Source: Buxus sempervirens (lineage: Eukaryota > Streptophyta > Magnoliopsida > Buxales > Buxaceae). Taken from it: a DNA stretch of 64,000 nt. Positions 10,122-21,746 of the stretch are shown here, one piece after another. The translations under genes were made by a program, and so were the position numbers. Below the pieces are notes generated by a model that was not told the DNA's origin, did not search any database, and saw only the letters and a list, made by a program, of their open reading frames with translations. The DNA is taken from positions 42,266,901 to 42,330,900 of the forward strand of contig OX387183.1 in assembly GCA_947561395.2 (NCBI GenBank). The letters are read 5' to 3'. Every line of letters starts with the position of its first letter. Position 1 is the first letter of the stretch.

Positions 10122-10775
10122 TTTGCTCCATACTATTACACTATATTTTTTCTCCTTCTCTCCATTAAATATTCAATTTAGAAGAAACCCTAATTCTTCT
10201 CTAATATTTTACTTAAATAGATTAACCAAATAGGAGTCCAATTAAGATTTGAAAACTTTCTAATTAATCCCACTAGTCTCTCCCATTCTAATTTTCCTTT
10301 CAAAATCTTAACTCTTAAATCCCCTATAAAAGAAACTCCTAATTTTAAAGAATTTTCGTCCATAATTTAATACCTATTTCTAAATATTACATAAACACCT
10401 CATTAAGTCACTTTTTCTCAAAATTAAGGCCCCTAATTAATTATAATTACCAAATAGCCCTTTTTCCTTCTTTTAAGCCATAAACATTGTTATTTAACTT
10501 CAAACCTAACCCAACAAAATTTTAATTTCTATTTTCCAATTCTATTAATTACCTAATGATATAATTTATTGATTGGTCCATTTGGAATTTACTGAAATAC
10601 CCTTTTATCCTCCTAAATTGATTTCCTTTCAAAATTGTCTTTTAATTTAAAATTCTTATTTATTTAAATTATTAATCCTCTAAATTTCTTCTCTTTTATT
10701 TTGAATTTATTCATACCCCTATTTTCTTCTATTTAGTTATACGTTAATTATTTTCCAAAAATTCGCGGTTTTACA

Positions 10776-12219
10776 GATGAGATGAACATGAGATGATGGC
10801 TAGAGCATGAAAAATAAGAAACGTGAGCTAGTTGCTCTAGCGGTCCTCTCATGTTGGACACTATATGTGGTTTTTTCCGCGTTAGATGATCAGGAGACAA
10901 TGATAGAGCGATGAAGCCATATAGCAAGAAACATGCAACGCATGGCTCGTTTGGTGCTTTATATGGAGGTTTATTTGTTAGTTTTTCTCTGACCGCTCAA
11001 TCTGAGCTCAACAATGCTCAAGCTGCCGATTCCAAAATTTTCTTAAAATTTTGAAGCCCTAAACCTACTTATTATTGGAGATATTTTCAAAGCCTTACCT
11101 ACGTTTCTCTTGAAGAAAAAGCATCTTCATGTTTTTCTTCTTGAGCTACCACTACCAATCCTCCTTTTATTCTTTCTCCTTCTACCTTGGAGTTCTAGGT
11201 TGAGGGAATCGCACGTAAGAGTTCGTACGAATACCAGACGAGTTCATTTGGATGATCAAGGAGATCTTAATAATTCTGAAGTGTTGTTATAAAGCAAACC
11301 TAAAGAGTTTTTCAGATACTTTCTATAAGTATTAGAGTCTTTTGTGTTGTTTCAACCACTATGGTTTGTAAGTAATCTTCTCTTAGTGATATCCTTTAGG
11401 TGATACTAGATAGCCTAGAAGGTTTTTCTCTCATAGAGAGTTCTCATTGAGTTTTCTTTTATCACTAAATTTCCTTGTGTGTGATTTACTTATTTGCTTT
11501 TATCTTCATATTTGCAATTTGTGTGTTTTGCTTTTCTTGCGACATTGACATATATTTCTCTCCTTTTTCTTTCTTTCATTCAAAAGTGGCAATTATTTTC
11601 CACCCTTTTTTTCAGCTACTTGTTGATGTGGCAAGCATATATTGGGTACTATTGAGCCATTTTACGGGCTCGACAATGGATGATCACAATCCTATATCTT
11701 TGTATTCTCATACTTCTTGCTGAACATTAACAAAAACCTTCGAATTCCATGTTTTTAGGAGTATTCCTCGAACACTTGAGTTTGCCATTCAAGACATCCG
11801 AAAGGGTCCCCAAAAGCTTGAGGTTCCCATTCACATTTGCCGAAGGTAGAAATTCTTCGTGTTCCATCCACATATTAAAAATTTTGAAGTCATTCTTACC
11901 TTTAACTTTTTTTTCTTTCATGAAAGATTTCAGAAGAGAACAATTATCACACTGGACATGGGTCAAGTTAGTGACTATTATGAGGGAATATCCATGAGAA
12001 CTACAAAATTTAATAGAATTCTATCAAATTGTACCATATTGTCGTCGTAGTGCAGAATAAATTTTTGCTTTTAGGTTTTATTAACCATTATAATAAAACT
12101 GGCAGACTAGTAATATAATGATTCCTTTTTAACTTTCTTGAGTATTTATAAACTAAAATATTACTATTCTAGTAAATAATTAATAGAAAAATATTAATAA
12201 ATTAATATTAAATCGTTAT
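10776..12219. other. Unassigned intergenic sequence
   Basis: The sequence follows the LTR end and is AT-rich. The longest frames (11475-11723, 11749-11997, 11727-11966) overlap on both strands and show no domain or codon signal. A pyrimidine-rich stretch around 11100-11180 and a cluster of short frames could be an old LTR, but I saw no paired termini. Confidence 0.4.
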
Positions 12220-12221
12220 TA

Positions 12222-12365
12222 TTTATTCAAAATGAAAGAATAACAACCTTTCTGCCGAAAGGATGGAAGACACCAGCTATATATTAAATCGTTATTATTT
12301 ATTCAAAAATGATAGAATAACAGCCTTTATGTGGAAAGGGATGGAAGATACCAGCTATATATTCT
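12222..12365. repeat. Tandem duplication, unit about 75 bp
   Basis: Two adjacent copies begin ATATTAAATCGTTATTATTT and end near CACCAGCTATAT or TACCAGCTATAT. They differ at a few positions, for example the central CTGCCGAAAGG versus ATGTGGAAAGG. No known element was recognised. Confidence 0.8.
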
Positions 12366-12429
12366 ATTCATAAATTCATTTGATATTCCATGCTTTTCTA
12401 TTATAGAATTTTAAAAGGGGATCAAACCA

Positions 12430-13080
12430 GGTTGTAGAACCGGTAAAACCTAGACTGCCCACACCATGTATGCTGATTCAGTCCCCATTTAATGTGAGAT
12501 GTCAAACCGGAGAACCACTCTAACCCATGTGGTTGAACCAACTACGCTGGCACTTTGATAGTCTATTTCGCAAGAATAATCTGTTCACCTTAGCACCTTC
12601 GTTGAAGAGAACCGCCGGCATGACCGGTTCAACATCCGGTCTGATTTTGTTTTAGAAGGACTGGCTGCACCAGGGAATTGATCAACGAAAGCATATTTGT
12701 TCTATAAACCGTGGTTCTTTAATTTGATTAAACAATCATCTAAAAATCTTAATCGGAACAACACGCAGCAAGAGCGGGTCAGGTTGTTCCCAAAATCAGG
12801 GCCAATTGGACCAGACGCGCATATTGGCTCGAAAATTCAAGCGAGCGAGTCCACCACAAACCCAACCGTGAAAGAGCAACCACATTCAATCAACAAAGCA
12901 GCCGAGATGACAAGACAAGACAAGACAGTGCATCGACAATCCAACCAAAGAAACAAAGAAGAAGAACCGAACGACAAACGATTCAATCCGCAAAGCAGCC
13001 GGCGAGACCAGACAACCGAATCTAAAATCAACTAAAGCAATAAAGTAAGAATTGTTCCACTAATAACAAAGATTTTTCAA
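12430..13080. other. Unassigned sequence, weak open frame rejected
   Basis: Includes a 112-codon plus frame (12697-13035) rich in Gln, Asn, Arg and Lys, with no recognisable domain or start context. Nothing else was identified. Confidence 0.4.
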
Positions 13081-13084
13081 AGTA

Positions 13085-13216
13085 ATGGAAGAAAAATCAT
13101 AGTTAAGGGTGAATATTTTGGGTTATTTACAAACATATGCCACGAGTAATTTTGAGAAATATCATGGTTAAGGGTGAATATTTTGGGTTATTTACAAACA
13201 TATGCCATGAGTAATT
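13085..13216. repeat. Tandem duplication, unit about 62 bp
   Basis: Two near-identical copies share GTTAAGGGTGAATATTTTGG and ACAAACATATGCCA, followed by GAGTAATTTTGAG. They form the outer part of the left arm of the inverted repeat described in the next entry. Confidence 0.85.
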
Positions 13217-14070
13217 TTGAGGGAAAAGTGAAACTTTTTGAAGTTAATTGCAATGAAGTAAAAAAATGCTGTAGCGTTTTCTTCTCTTTCAAGTTTGTCC
13301 TTTCCTTTTAAAACATAATTTTTTTTTGGGTGCAATTGTAACTTCTCGATTAATTGCTCTATCTATCTGGCAAATAATCGAGCAATCTAAAGATTAATGT
13401 GATTAATCAACCTCTTTCACGATTAATCGCCTAATAACTGATGATTAGTCGACCAATAATAAGCACGATCATTGTGTGATCAATGCAAACAGGATCATCC
13501 TAGGATACAAGCGAGATCATCGTGAGATACCAGCACTTTCATCTCTTGTAAGTTAGTGATTAATTTGTAGTTAATGTAGGACTTTGAGTGTAATCCCTAG
13601 TTATTAATTGTTTAATTTCAAACGAAGTTGATTAATCATCAAGTATTGGTTGATCGATTAATATTTTGGGTGCTCAATTAATATTGGAATCAGATGATTA
13701 ATTGAGAATCTATACTAATATATGAGGGGAATAGGGAGGATTTGAGCCTGAAATTCATTCCCAAATCTCTCCTCATATTTTCCCCGTTTTACATGTTAAT
13801 TTGCTATACCACATCATCATAACTAACAATGGCATATTCACTATTTTAACGTGAATTGTTTTTTCTAAGTGGGCCTCAGGATTTTAGTTATTTGCTATGT
13901 GCGTAGCGGGTGCAGTCCTCTAATAATTTAAAAAAAAAAAAATGGCAAACTTTTAAGAGAAGAAAATGCTACGTTTTTTTCCTTCATTATAATTATTTTC
14001 AAAAAGTTTATATTAATTTCACTTTTTAAGGCATGTTTTTTGTAAAGAGCCCAAAAAATTCATGTTAATG
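13164..14070. mobile_element. Diverged fold-back element (MITE-like) with long inverted arms
   Basis: The left arm (about 13164-13310) and the reverse complement of the right arm (about 13940-14070) match in order. Matches include GTTATTTACAAACATATGCC against CTCTTTACAAAAAACATGCC, and GCGTTTTCTTCTCTTTCAAG against GCATTTTCTTCTCTTAAAAG. The centre holds GATTAATC-rich sequence (13360-13705) and the Helitron at 13709. No target duplication was resolved. Arm identity looks low, so this would be an old insertion. Confidence 0.4.
13709..13923 (+). mobile_element. Non-autonomous Helitron (215 bp)
   Basis: It starts TCTATACTAATATATG preceded by A and ends TGCAGTCCTCTAA followed by T. This fits the Helitron rule: 5' TC, 3' CTRR, insertion between A and T. 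An inverted sister copy lies at 16704-16923, sharing the start and internal motifs such as TTCTAAGTGGG. The two copies define both ends independently. Confidence 0.8.
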
Positions 14071-14265
14071 TCCCATTATAATATATTATAATTTTCCCAT
14101 TATAAGATATCAACTTCAAATATGCCACTTCTGTTCCACATTAGCAACAGTATTATACCATATTCTTATATATTGTTTATTGAGCTGACAAGCAGAGATA
14201 GATACTTAATAACTAGACTATGAAAAGCAGAACAATACATTGTGATGACGATTAATGATGATGGA

Positions 14266-15720
14266 TTAGGAAGTAGCAATGCAGTATGGTTCCCATGTCA
14301 TCAGCTTAGACCTTCTAGCCTCCTTACAACCGCTCAGCAAAGGATCCAGGTACTCTGCGTTGTTCCCTCGCTGCTGTTCTTTTGATGACTTCATGAGTGT
14401 GCCGGTGGTCACTGAACTGCTTCGCCAGCCATATTCGTATGCATTGATAGAAGCTGCCGTTCTGGGCGAGGACCCTGGCGGTGCCACAGGCAGCCGCGTG
14501 GGGAGTGACTGTGGAAGTGGTGTTGGATCCTCCCAACAAACTATCTTCAGTAACTTTGGTGACCAACTTGGGACTGGGTTCTCATTTGTCTTGGGCCTAT
14601 TAAATGACGGTGCTGATCTGTGTATCTTTATCAACCCACTTGGCAAAGCTAGTGGTGACTCGCTAGTCTTCACCTCCATAATTCCCTCTTCCTTGATCTC
14701 ACCTTCTTTCTCAGATGTCTCAATCTCTTGCTCTTCTTCCCCTTCTAGTTCTTCTACCAAGTCGTCAGTGTCAAACAAGTCTTCGTCTTCTTCTTCTTCT
14801 TCTTCCTTATTTTCTTCCACCTGCTGTTCATCGCTGAATATTTCTTCAGCGGTGGAACTGTTGATAAGGGTAAGAAGGAGGCAGCCATCTTCTCGATGAG
14901 GATGGAAGTAGCTGTAAGAAGAGACGGAGACGGCTTCGATGACTAATCGACCATCTTTGCGATGAGAGAGCATGCGGAGCTCTGGTTTTTCACGATGACG
15001 TAGAGAAGGAAGTGGCGGAGGAATCGATCGAAGAGATGATATTTTGTTTGCAGTGAAATTGTATGTTACACCTCCTGAGGTTTCCTCCTTGCCGACGACC
15101 TGCAAGTCTTTCTCATCATCATCTTCTTCTTGATCTTCTCCGCTCTCCGAAGATGGGGACGAGGGAAAGATTTCAGACCCGGACTCAGATCCGAGGCTCT
15201 CAGTGCAGATCTCCAGGCTCTTCGCACTCAAGGATCTTGCTGGTTTTTTCACAAGTGGGTGGATGTCAGGAGCAGGAAGGGATGAAGATTTTGACGAGTC
15301 TTCTTCCTTCATTGATAGAATTGAGCTCCATGTATCAAGCTGTTCTGTCTTTTCAAGCTCTTTCTTCCTCTCTCTATACTCTTCTTCACCTTCGGATTCA
15401 GATGAAGATGAACCTGTGGAAGAAACTAATAAGCGAGGAGATAAATAAATTAGAAGATGATATCTCTAATAATTAGAAACAGAGTGAAAACCTTCAGAAG
15501 AAGCTACTTTCTTCAACTGAGACACCCCATATTGCTCTAACCATTTCTTGGAAGACATATCTGCTGACATGGTCCGCCGAAATGAAGAGTCAGTTCTTGG
15601 TCTTTCAAACTCAGATCCCAGAATGGATTTGATTCCCCGTTCGCTGGCTTTAGCTTCTTCTTCCATTCTCAAAGCTGACGATGATAATCGGAGGCCACTC
15701 TTTCCGGGACTTGACATCAT
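14266..15720 (-). CDS. FANTASTIC FOUR (FAF)-like protein, two coding exons
   Basis: The model is 15720-15492 joined to 15413-14266, giving 458 residues. The 78-bp intron reads AAG|GTTTTC to CCACAG|G and keeps the frame. The start at 15720 follows a likely 5'-UTR splice acceptor, and the upstream in-frame sequence is only polypyrimidine. Visible features are SFRRTMSADMSSKKW near residue 50, CTESLGSESGSEI near 140, the FAF core around 195-240 (SIPPPLPSL through RKDGRLVIEAV), and an acidic run around 270-310. FAF proteins of Arabidopsis influence shoot meristem size. This one most resembles the divergent FAF-like (chloroplastic) branch, whose role is unclear. It is the only intact host gene seen here. 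Confidence 0.88.
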
Positions 15721-15752
15721 CAACTTAGAAGAAGAAGATGATGAAGATTTAC

Positions 15753-15990
15753 TGAAAAATACATGCAAAAGAAAAATTAGAAAAAAAAAAGGAAGAAAAA
15801 AAGTGAGAAAACAAGAAGACATCAACCAAGTAATAAGTTTAATATACTAATGCTCTCAAATACTGAACAAACACAAGCAAACTCTTCCCATAAAAAAAAA
15901 AAAATACACAAGCAGACTCATCAAGTCTTGCTTCAAAGCGTGGACAGGACTAGACACAAAGTTAGGTATAAAATAAAACTTGGTTTTTAC
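15753..15990 (-). other. Probable 5'-UTR intron of the FAF-like gene
   Basis: The donor TTTGAG|GTAAAA lies at 15991/15990. The acceptor is TTTTTCAG after a long T-rich tract, near 15752. A short upstream frame beginning at 16080 starts at the TATA box itself, so it is unlikely to be translated from this promoter. The intron is inferred from splice signals only. Confidence 0.55.
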
Positions 15991-16078
15991 CTCAAAGAAG
16001 CACCAACATCCAAGGAAGAGCAAGAGTTGTATGTCAGAGTTGGCCGTGACGGATAACAGAGGAAGGGGAGAGCTTGGC

Positions 16079-16090
16079 ATTTATAGGTAG
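16079..16090 (-). promoter_or_regulatory. TATA box of the FAF-like gene
   Basis: CCTATAAATGCC on the minus strand, about 360 bp upstream of the start codon and about 90 bp upstream of the inferred 5'-UTR intron donor. Position and sequence fit a plant core promoter. Confidence 0.6.
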
Positions 16091-16486
16091 AAAAAGGGCT
16101 CTAGAACCGGGTTCATGGTGGCCCTATCCATCTCAGCCTACGCCATCATAAGAAAAGCAGGGGGAAAGTTTGTCTGCTAACAACAGTGTAGACCGTGTGG
16201 TATGCTTATATTTTCTTTCACTACAAAAAAGAGCGGGGCTTGTGCATCTTTCTTTCTTCTTCAAACACCTTTTTATGTCCCTCGGTAAATCAAAGTTTGG
16301 TTTTTTTTTTTTTTTTGGTAGTGAAATCAAAGTTTGGTTCCAATGCTCTTCCTTACTTCTTTAAGTGGGTATAAAAAACAAAAAAAGAAAAAAATCTAAA
16401 AGGTTTTCCTTACTCGACAGGAAAAGAAAAGATAAAATTTCTTTCGAAATTAAGGGTGCTGCCATCTCATTTGGGTTCTCTGCCCT

Positions 16487-17398
16487 TAGGGGCTGTCAGT
16501 GCTAGCTCGGCTCAAGCTGGCAGCTCTATTTTTAGGCTTAAGAATAGCAGTTTGAGAAGATCATGGTGAGCTAGACTCGGTTTACGCTTGACCTTATGCT
16601 GTTACATAAGTAAAATTTTCTTTTTCCTTTAAATGCAGGTCTTAAATTCTGTTAATTCCTAATATTTGGTAGAGAAAGGACATAATGATTGGGTAAAGAA
16701 GTACTAGGGGATTGCACATTTTATACACATAGCAAATTAAAAAACATGTTTGTGGGACCCACTTAGAAAAAAACTCAAGGGTTTTAAGAGTCCAAATCAC
16801 ATGTGATTTGGTTATGTTGATGTGGCATAACTAATTAGTAAAATACAGAAATCTCTGAAGGGTGATTTGCGCATAGATTATCAGGTCAGAATCTGGATAG
16901 TTCTCTTTATATATTAGTATAGATTAGCATATTTTCTATTTAATTTTTGTTGTTGTCTCTTGATTTTGTTCTTTTTAATCATCCATTTTATTCGATTTTT
17001 TAGTACAATTTTCCCTATATGATGCATTAGGACTTGGCGCCTTATACCTTTGTGATCTTGAGAGCAATTTTGAGATTCTTTCTTATCAATTTCTTTTAGA
17101 CCAGATATTTGTTGATCACATGAGTAGATTGGTATTATTTTTTCTTTACATATATCTAAATAACATACAAGTTAGAGTCATTTTTAATGAATCAAGCCTC
17201 TTGTGAGGTTAGCTATTGATGAAATATGCTCTTGTGAGCTTTGTTTGAGCTCAAGAAAATTTAATGGCCTTGAGTCAAGCCTTAGCTCAAAAATTATTAA
17301 CAAGCTTGAGCCCTACCCAAGCCTTGCCCAAGGTTTATGAGTCTGAAAGGTTTATGAGCCTGAGCCTAGCTACGAAGCTCGGCTCGTTTACAGCCCTA
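16487..17398. mobile_element. hAT-like non-autonomous element (tentative)
   Basis: The left end TAGGGGCTGTCAGTGC is followed by TAGCTCGGCTC. The right end, reverse complemented, is TAGGGCTGTAAACGAGCCGA. Similar TAGGGxTGT... termini rich in GAGCCGAGC are typical of plant hAT elements. The left TIR is diverged and no 8-bp target duplication was found, so confidence is low. The Helitron at 16704 sits inside. Confidence 0.4.
16704..16923 (-). mobile_element. Non-autonomous Helitron (220 bp), inverted sister of 13709 copy
   Basis: On the minus strand it begins TCTATACTAATATATAAAG after A and ends GCAATCCCCTAG before T, matching Helitron rules. It lies upstream of the FAF-like gene, while the sister copy lies downstream in the opposite orientation. 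Confidence 0.8.
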
Positions 17399-18596
17399 CA
17401 TATTTAATACTTTTTTCTAATTCATATTTAATACCTTAATTTTTCTAATTAATACATTACTTTTTCTAATTCTCTAGCTCAGCACCGTAAATAGTAGGGG
17501 TGTGAGCTCTAGGTCACTAAACTTTCTCCTTTTAACAAAATAGCAATACTTTATTTATTCCCATGACAAGTCCTAGTCTTGTTCATAAAAGCGTGGTATA
17601 TATAGGGTGTGGAGTCAATGGTTGATAACAAACGGAGGTAGTGCTTTCACAAACAAAAAAATGACTAAGTAATAAAAATTTGAGGTAGTGAACCGTAGAG
17701 ACCTTTAATTAGGGGGCGACATAAAGAAGCACTGGTTGAGCTAAATAGCTTAAGGAAGAAGCAAAGTAATCCTTTTGAGGAGTAATATGGTTGGGCAGGA
17801 TAAAACAAAGTAAGGTGAAGAGAGAGAGGGAATAAGAGAATCCATAATGGAGTTACAGAGAGATATTAATAAAATAAAAAAGAATAATGTACGTGGAAAC
17901 AATGGAAACGTCACCTTGTGTTAGTGTTAAGTGATGGGGCCCTTGCAGAAGATGTCCTTTCGTTTGGATAAGTCTCCCAGCCCCAAAGGCGGTGATGTTG
18001 ATCAAACCATTGTTATAGTTGATCCTTTAAGCTAAACTGGATGGATAATTCAATTAAGTTTGGAATGCATTTGAAGAACTTTATATTGGCGGTGGACTGA
18101 TCAATTGAATATAAGTAGGGAAAATTATCGAATTAATCATTTCTACGGTTAAACCTCCGTTTCATTTAAATAAACCCTAAGCTATACATTCGGCATATAT
18201 AATTTTTTATTTCTTGTAAATTGTGTGAATTGATAAATAATGATGTCATGTTATATTTTATATGTACAAGTGTGTGGCACGTGCAATATTTTATATGCCC
18301 AATAGACAATGGCTACACATTTAAAAATTTTCAACAAATCGTACACAATTATAAACATGAATATGGAGTCTTTAAAATTGGGAAGTTTATTGAAAGGGGC
18401 TGCTTTTCCACTTATTTACAAAAAAATACTTGGAAAAGTCAATGGTTCCAAAACATCCTACTTTTCTAAAGTAATTGCTACTAAATTCAAAAACACTGTA
18501 ACTTAATGTTTTATTCTCCAAATTTCCTTATGAAGAATGTGTAAGTATCCTACGATGATTGGACTGATATCCCTGCCTTGTATCCAACGATGATAA
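17399..18596. other. Unassigned intergenic sequence
   Basis: AT-rich, with no recognisable gene, terminal repeat or RNA. Short frames at 18221-18506 overlap one another and show no family features. Confidence 0.4.
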
Positions 18597-18847
18597 CACA
18601 ACAAAAAAAGGTACTCTTAGCAGCGGACAAAGACCGCCGCTAAAGCCCAACCCAGACGACACCTGTCTGCCGTTGATTCGTCCGTCGCTAAATCTTTCAG
18701 CGACACTAAAGCTCCTCTTTTTTTTTTTAGATTTATGTTTTTGTTTTGATTTTTACGACCCCCTAATTTTTTATTTTTACGAATAAACCCCTCCCACATA
18801 CCCCCCACGCGCATGCATTTGACCCCTGTATACCCCCTTAAATACCC

Positions 18848-18955
18848 GTACCCGACCCGACCCCCCACCCCCACCCCCACCCCCACCCCACCCCACCCCT
18901 CTATACCCGCACCCGACACCCACCCCACCCACCCCCACCCCGGGGCCCCCCCTCT
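18848..18955. repeat. (CCCCA)n-like tract, G-rich on the minus strand
   Basis: About 100 bp of CCCCACCC-type repeats inside the CACTA subterminal region. The minus strand has many G-runs of three to six with short loops, a pattern able to form G-quadruplexes. Confidence 0.85.
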
Positions 18956-19464
18956 TTCTCTCTTACCTACAACCGCCCAAATTCAACCAAATGAAGCAAA
19001 ATAAAAAAATAATAATAATTTGCAAATTTAAAAAAAAAAAACATTAATTTGAAACTTGTACTTTCCATTACAATATTAATACCAAGCCAAAAAAAAAACC
19101 TATTCCATGACATTTGATGGTTCAAAATTCATCTACAAACCTGATTAGAAAAAACAAAAACAAAAAAAAAATTGTTCACAACCATGATTTGATGCTTCGA
19201 AATCCATCTCCAAACCTTCAAGCTCCACTGCAAAAACACCAATAACACCAAAAATAGTCATGACAATAAAGTGACTAAATACACATGCTCCAGTTGCGTT
19301 AAACATACCTATCCATGACACGGTGTTAAGTATACTCAGCTAAGGTTCATCGATCATTGTTAGAGCCCTCATAAAAAGTATTTTAATTTACTAAATAAAA
19401 AATATAGTAAAGCCTAAAGTTAAACTAATAGTCTATTAATATCTAATAATAACGATTACCTCAT

Positions 19465-20880
19465 TTGATCGCCTCCCTGGTTCTATAGGAGCCTCTTGTT
19501 GGCTAAAATGTTCACCAACCTACATAAAAAGATGCTAAGACATTAGTTGGCTATCAAAATTTCATCCTAAAGTATCTTTGGGCAAACTATAAATAAAAAG
19601 AAAAAAAATCTGTCTAAGTAAGCTTTGAACTATGTTCCTAAGCTCCTGCATCTCAGCATCATTTTGCATCAAACCATCTTGTAAGGATTTAACCTGGTCC
19701 TTCAACTTGCATCTTTTGAACTAACTAGACAAAACATCAGAATAGGTTGAAGATGACCCCCAAAGTTTGGTGGGGTTGGGGCCTAATCCACAACCATGGA
19801 CACGACCACGTCTCTCAGGTCCCATGACCTGAGAGAAGATATCATGGCGGCCCGTGATATCTTGTGAGCCCTCTGGCATCTATGCCTTCAACTCCTTCAT
19901 CTGTTGCTGCAAAATATGTCGTAATATTTGTTAGTAATTGGAATTGACATTTACTAGTATAAAATACCAAAGTAAATCTAAAATTAAATTATTCAACTTA
20001 CAATTTTTTCTCGTGACAATCCATCAACAGCTGAACCATCTTTCCGAATGTGTGTCTTAATAAAAACGTCAGCTCTTGATTGGAACTATTCAGTTGCTAT
20101 TGATAACACAGTATATGGATTAGTAAAGCATGTGTTGACATACAATATGAAAATAACCATACTACATGAAATCATAAAACAGGTATACCTCTTCATGCCT
20201 TATGCTAGCAAAGCTTTTCTTCCCCAAGGTATGAGACATTGCTTGGTGCGAACGATTTATTTTATTTCTATCGCTCATTTTCTGCATTATAAAAATTTTA
20301 GAGTTGGTTAGAACATAAGGTGAATAAAATCATGCAAGAGATCTTATTTTCTTTATAGAAAATTATACCTGGCTCTCTTGAGAAGTCCAAAATTGCACAA
20401 GATTATGCCATTTGTTGTGCAATACTCCTTCGGGGTGACGGCATACAATGCTGGAATAGCCATCTCAGGGTCATAATACTTCCTCTTTATCCCACACTTA
20501 AACTACCTCCACTTTTTGCTCACCGATTGTAGGATGAATTGGTGACCCGATTCCTCAATATCAAATTTCATCTACATAAGATAATTAGAGCAAGTTGTTA
20601 CAATCATAACTTTTGTATTTATCAAAAGAAAGTATTATACAGTTTTACCTGTACTGCAGCCAACACGTGTTTCTTTGTGTCTTTGTCAAAGTCTCTCCAA
20701 CTTGGACAATCAAGACGTAATAATTGGCCATCATGTGCCAAGATGCCGCAGTAACTTTGAAGTTTAGCGGCATTTTCCCCTATAGGTTGTCCCATATCAT
20801 TGAGGCATACTTTAAACTTCTGCCCTTGTGGAAGCTTATACAAATCTATGCATCTTGTACAACCTCGGACTTGTTTTTAA
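19465..20880 (-). pseudogene. CACTA TNPA-like gene with Transposase_24-type domain, broken
   Basis: Read down the minus strand, exon-like blocks end at good donors. Block 20843-20655 contains LPQGQKFKVCLNDMGQPIGE and CPSWRDFDKDTKK, the signature of plant En/Spm Transposase_24 proteins, ending CAG|GTAAAA. Block 20570-20370 has FDIEESGHQFIL, a stop where the family has WRDFK, then KYYDPEMAIPALYAVTPKEY. Block 20283-20194 has NRSHQAMSHTLGKKSFASIR. Later blocks carry FIKTHIRKDGSAVDG. At least two in-frame stops make it non-functional. TNPA proteins bind the subterminal repeats of their element. Confidence 0.75.
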
Positions 20881-21746
20881 GTCCCCGCACTACTAGATGC
20901 TTCTATCGAATCCATCTATCATGTCAAATAAAGAGGTTAGTTTTTCTGCTGGCTCCTTCACAGCAGTATCCAATGGGTTTCAATCATGGTTTTCAATGGG
21001 TTTCGACTCGGACTCTTTATACCATGATTTAAGATGCTAAAGAAGGCTTAGCTACAAGTGTGATGCTGTTCTATGTGCTTGAGTTTGTTAAAAGTCCCTA
21101 AATGCTTGAATGCATGTGAACAATCTTATTATGTTGCAATCTTAGAGAATCTGAGAAATTTATTATGATCTTAAGGTGCTGGGGACATGATCTTCAGGCC
21201 ATAGCCCAACCAAAACTAGAGAGCATTTGTAAAATTTTTGGGTCGGTTTAGAGGCTATTGGAGGAATACACTCTTTAGCCAGGCTAGATCCACCCATTCT
21301 TACATTTAAATGGATTTATAGTTGGTCAACATATGCCCAACCCATTAAAAATAAAGCTACGTAACATCCAGGTTTGCTTGCATCACTGAAACACAAACAA
21401 ACCCAGGCTTTACTTTACAGTGTTGGTGATTCGGTTGTAACCAAATAAGCTAATAAAGTTAAAAATATTATTTCAATGGAAAATTAATTCCGTGGCTTGC
21501 AACAGATTGGGTGAATACATAATAAAGCAGGAGGAACAAGGAAATAGAAACATGTAAGTGAAAGGAGATCGAACTTATAGTCAAGAGAGTTCCTTAAAAT
21601 TAAAAACAGAGAATGAACCATAAGAGAAGAAGGCTACTGTTACCATGCAGAAAATGAACTCATAATGAACTCAAGATGGATATGCTTGTTTCATGAACAA
21701 GATGTAAACACAACAAAAAATCAAAGTAGTGAAGAGTGTAATTCAG

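Larger units (their letters stand above)
3759..10775 (-). mobile_element. Long Ty3/gypsy LTR (nest level 1), interrupted
   Basis: It starts TGTAATGCCCCGGATCC and ends TTCGCGGTTTTACA. The complementary GC-rich termini are shared by the LTRs at 22134, 26287, 55235 and 61573. Removing the nested solo LTR (4789-8729) leaves about 3.1 kb, similar to the 3,123-bp LTR at 26287-29409. No convincing target duplication was seen (CTAGG before, GATGA after), so one boundary may be rearranged. Orientation follows the assumption that the terminus ending GGGGCGTTACA is the 3' end. These long LTRs resemble chromovirus (Tekay/Del-like) LTRs, but no internal domain is present to prove it. Confidence 0.55.

Noticed and set aside
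3759..10775. Clean solo LTR with target duplication
   Set aside because: The LTR call was kept, but the duplication was rejected because CTAGG and GATGA do not match.
12697..13035. 112-codon plus frame
   Set aside because: Low-complexity polar composition, no domain, no start context, and a long frame on the opposite strand as well.
14279..14899. 206-codon plus-strand frame opposite the FAF-like gene
   Set aside because: It is the mirror of acidic and serine-rich codons of the minus-strand gene, which has splice sites and a recognised domain.
15856..16080. Minus-strand frame starting at 16080 as first coding exon of the FAF-like gene
   Set aside because: Its ATG overlaps the TATA box, so it would lie upstream of the transcript start. 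The start at 15720 fits the family better.
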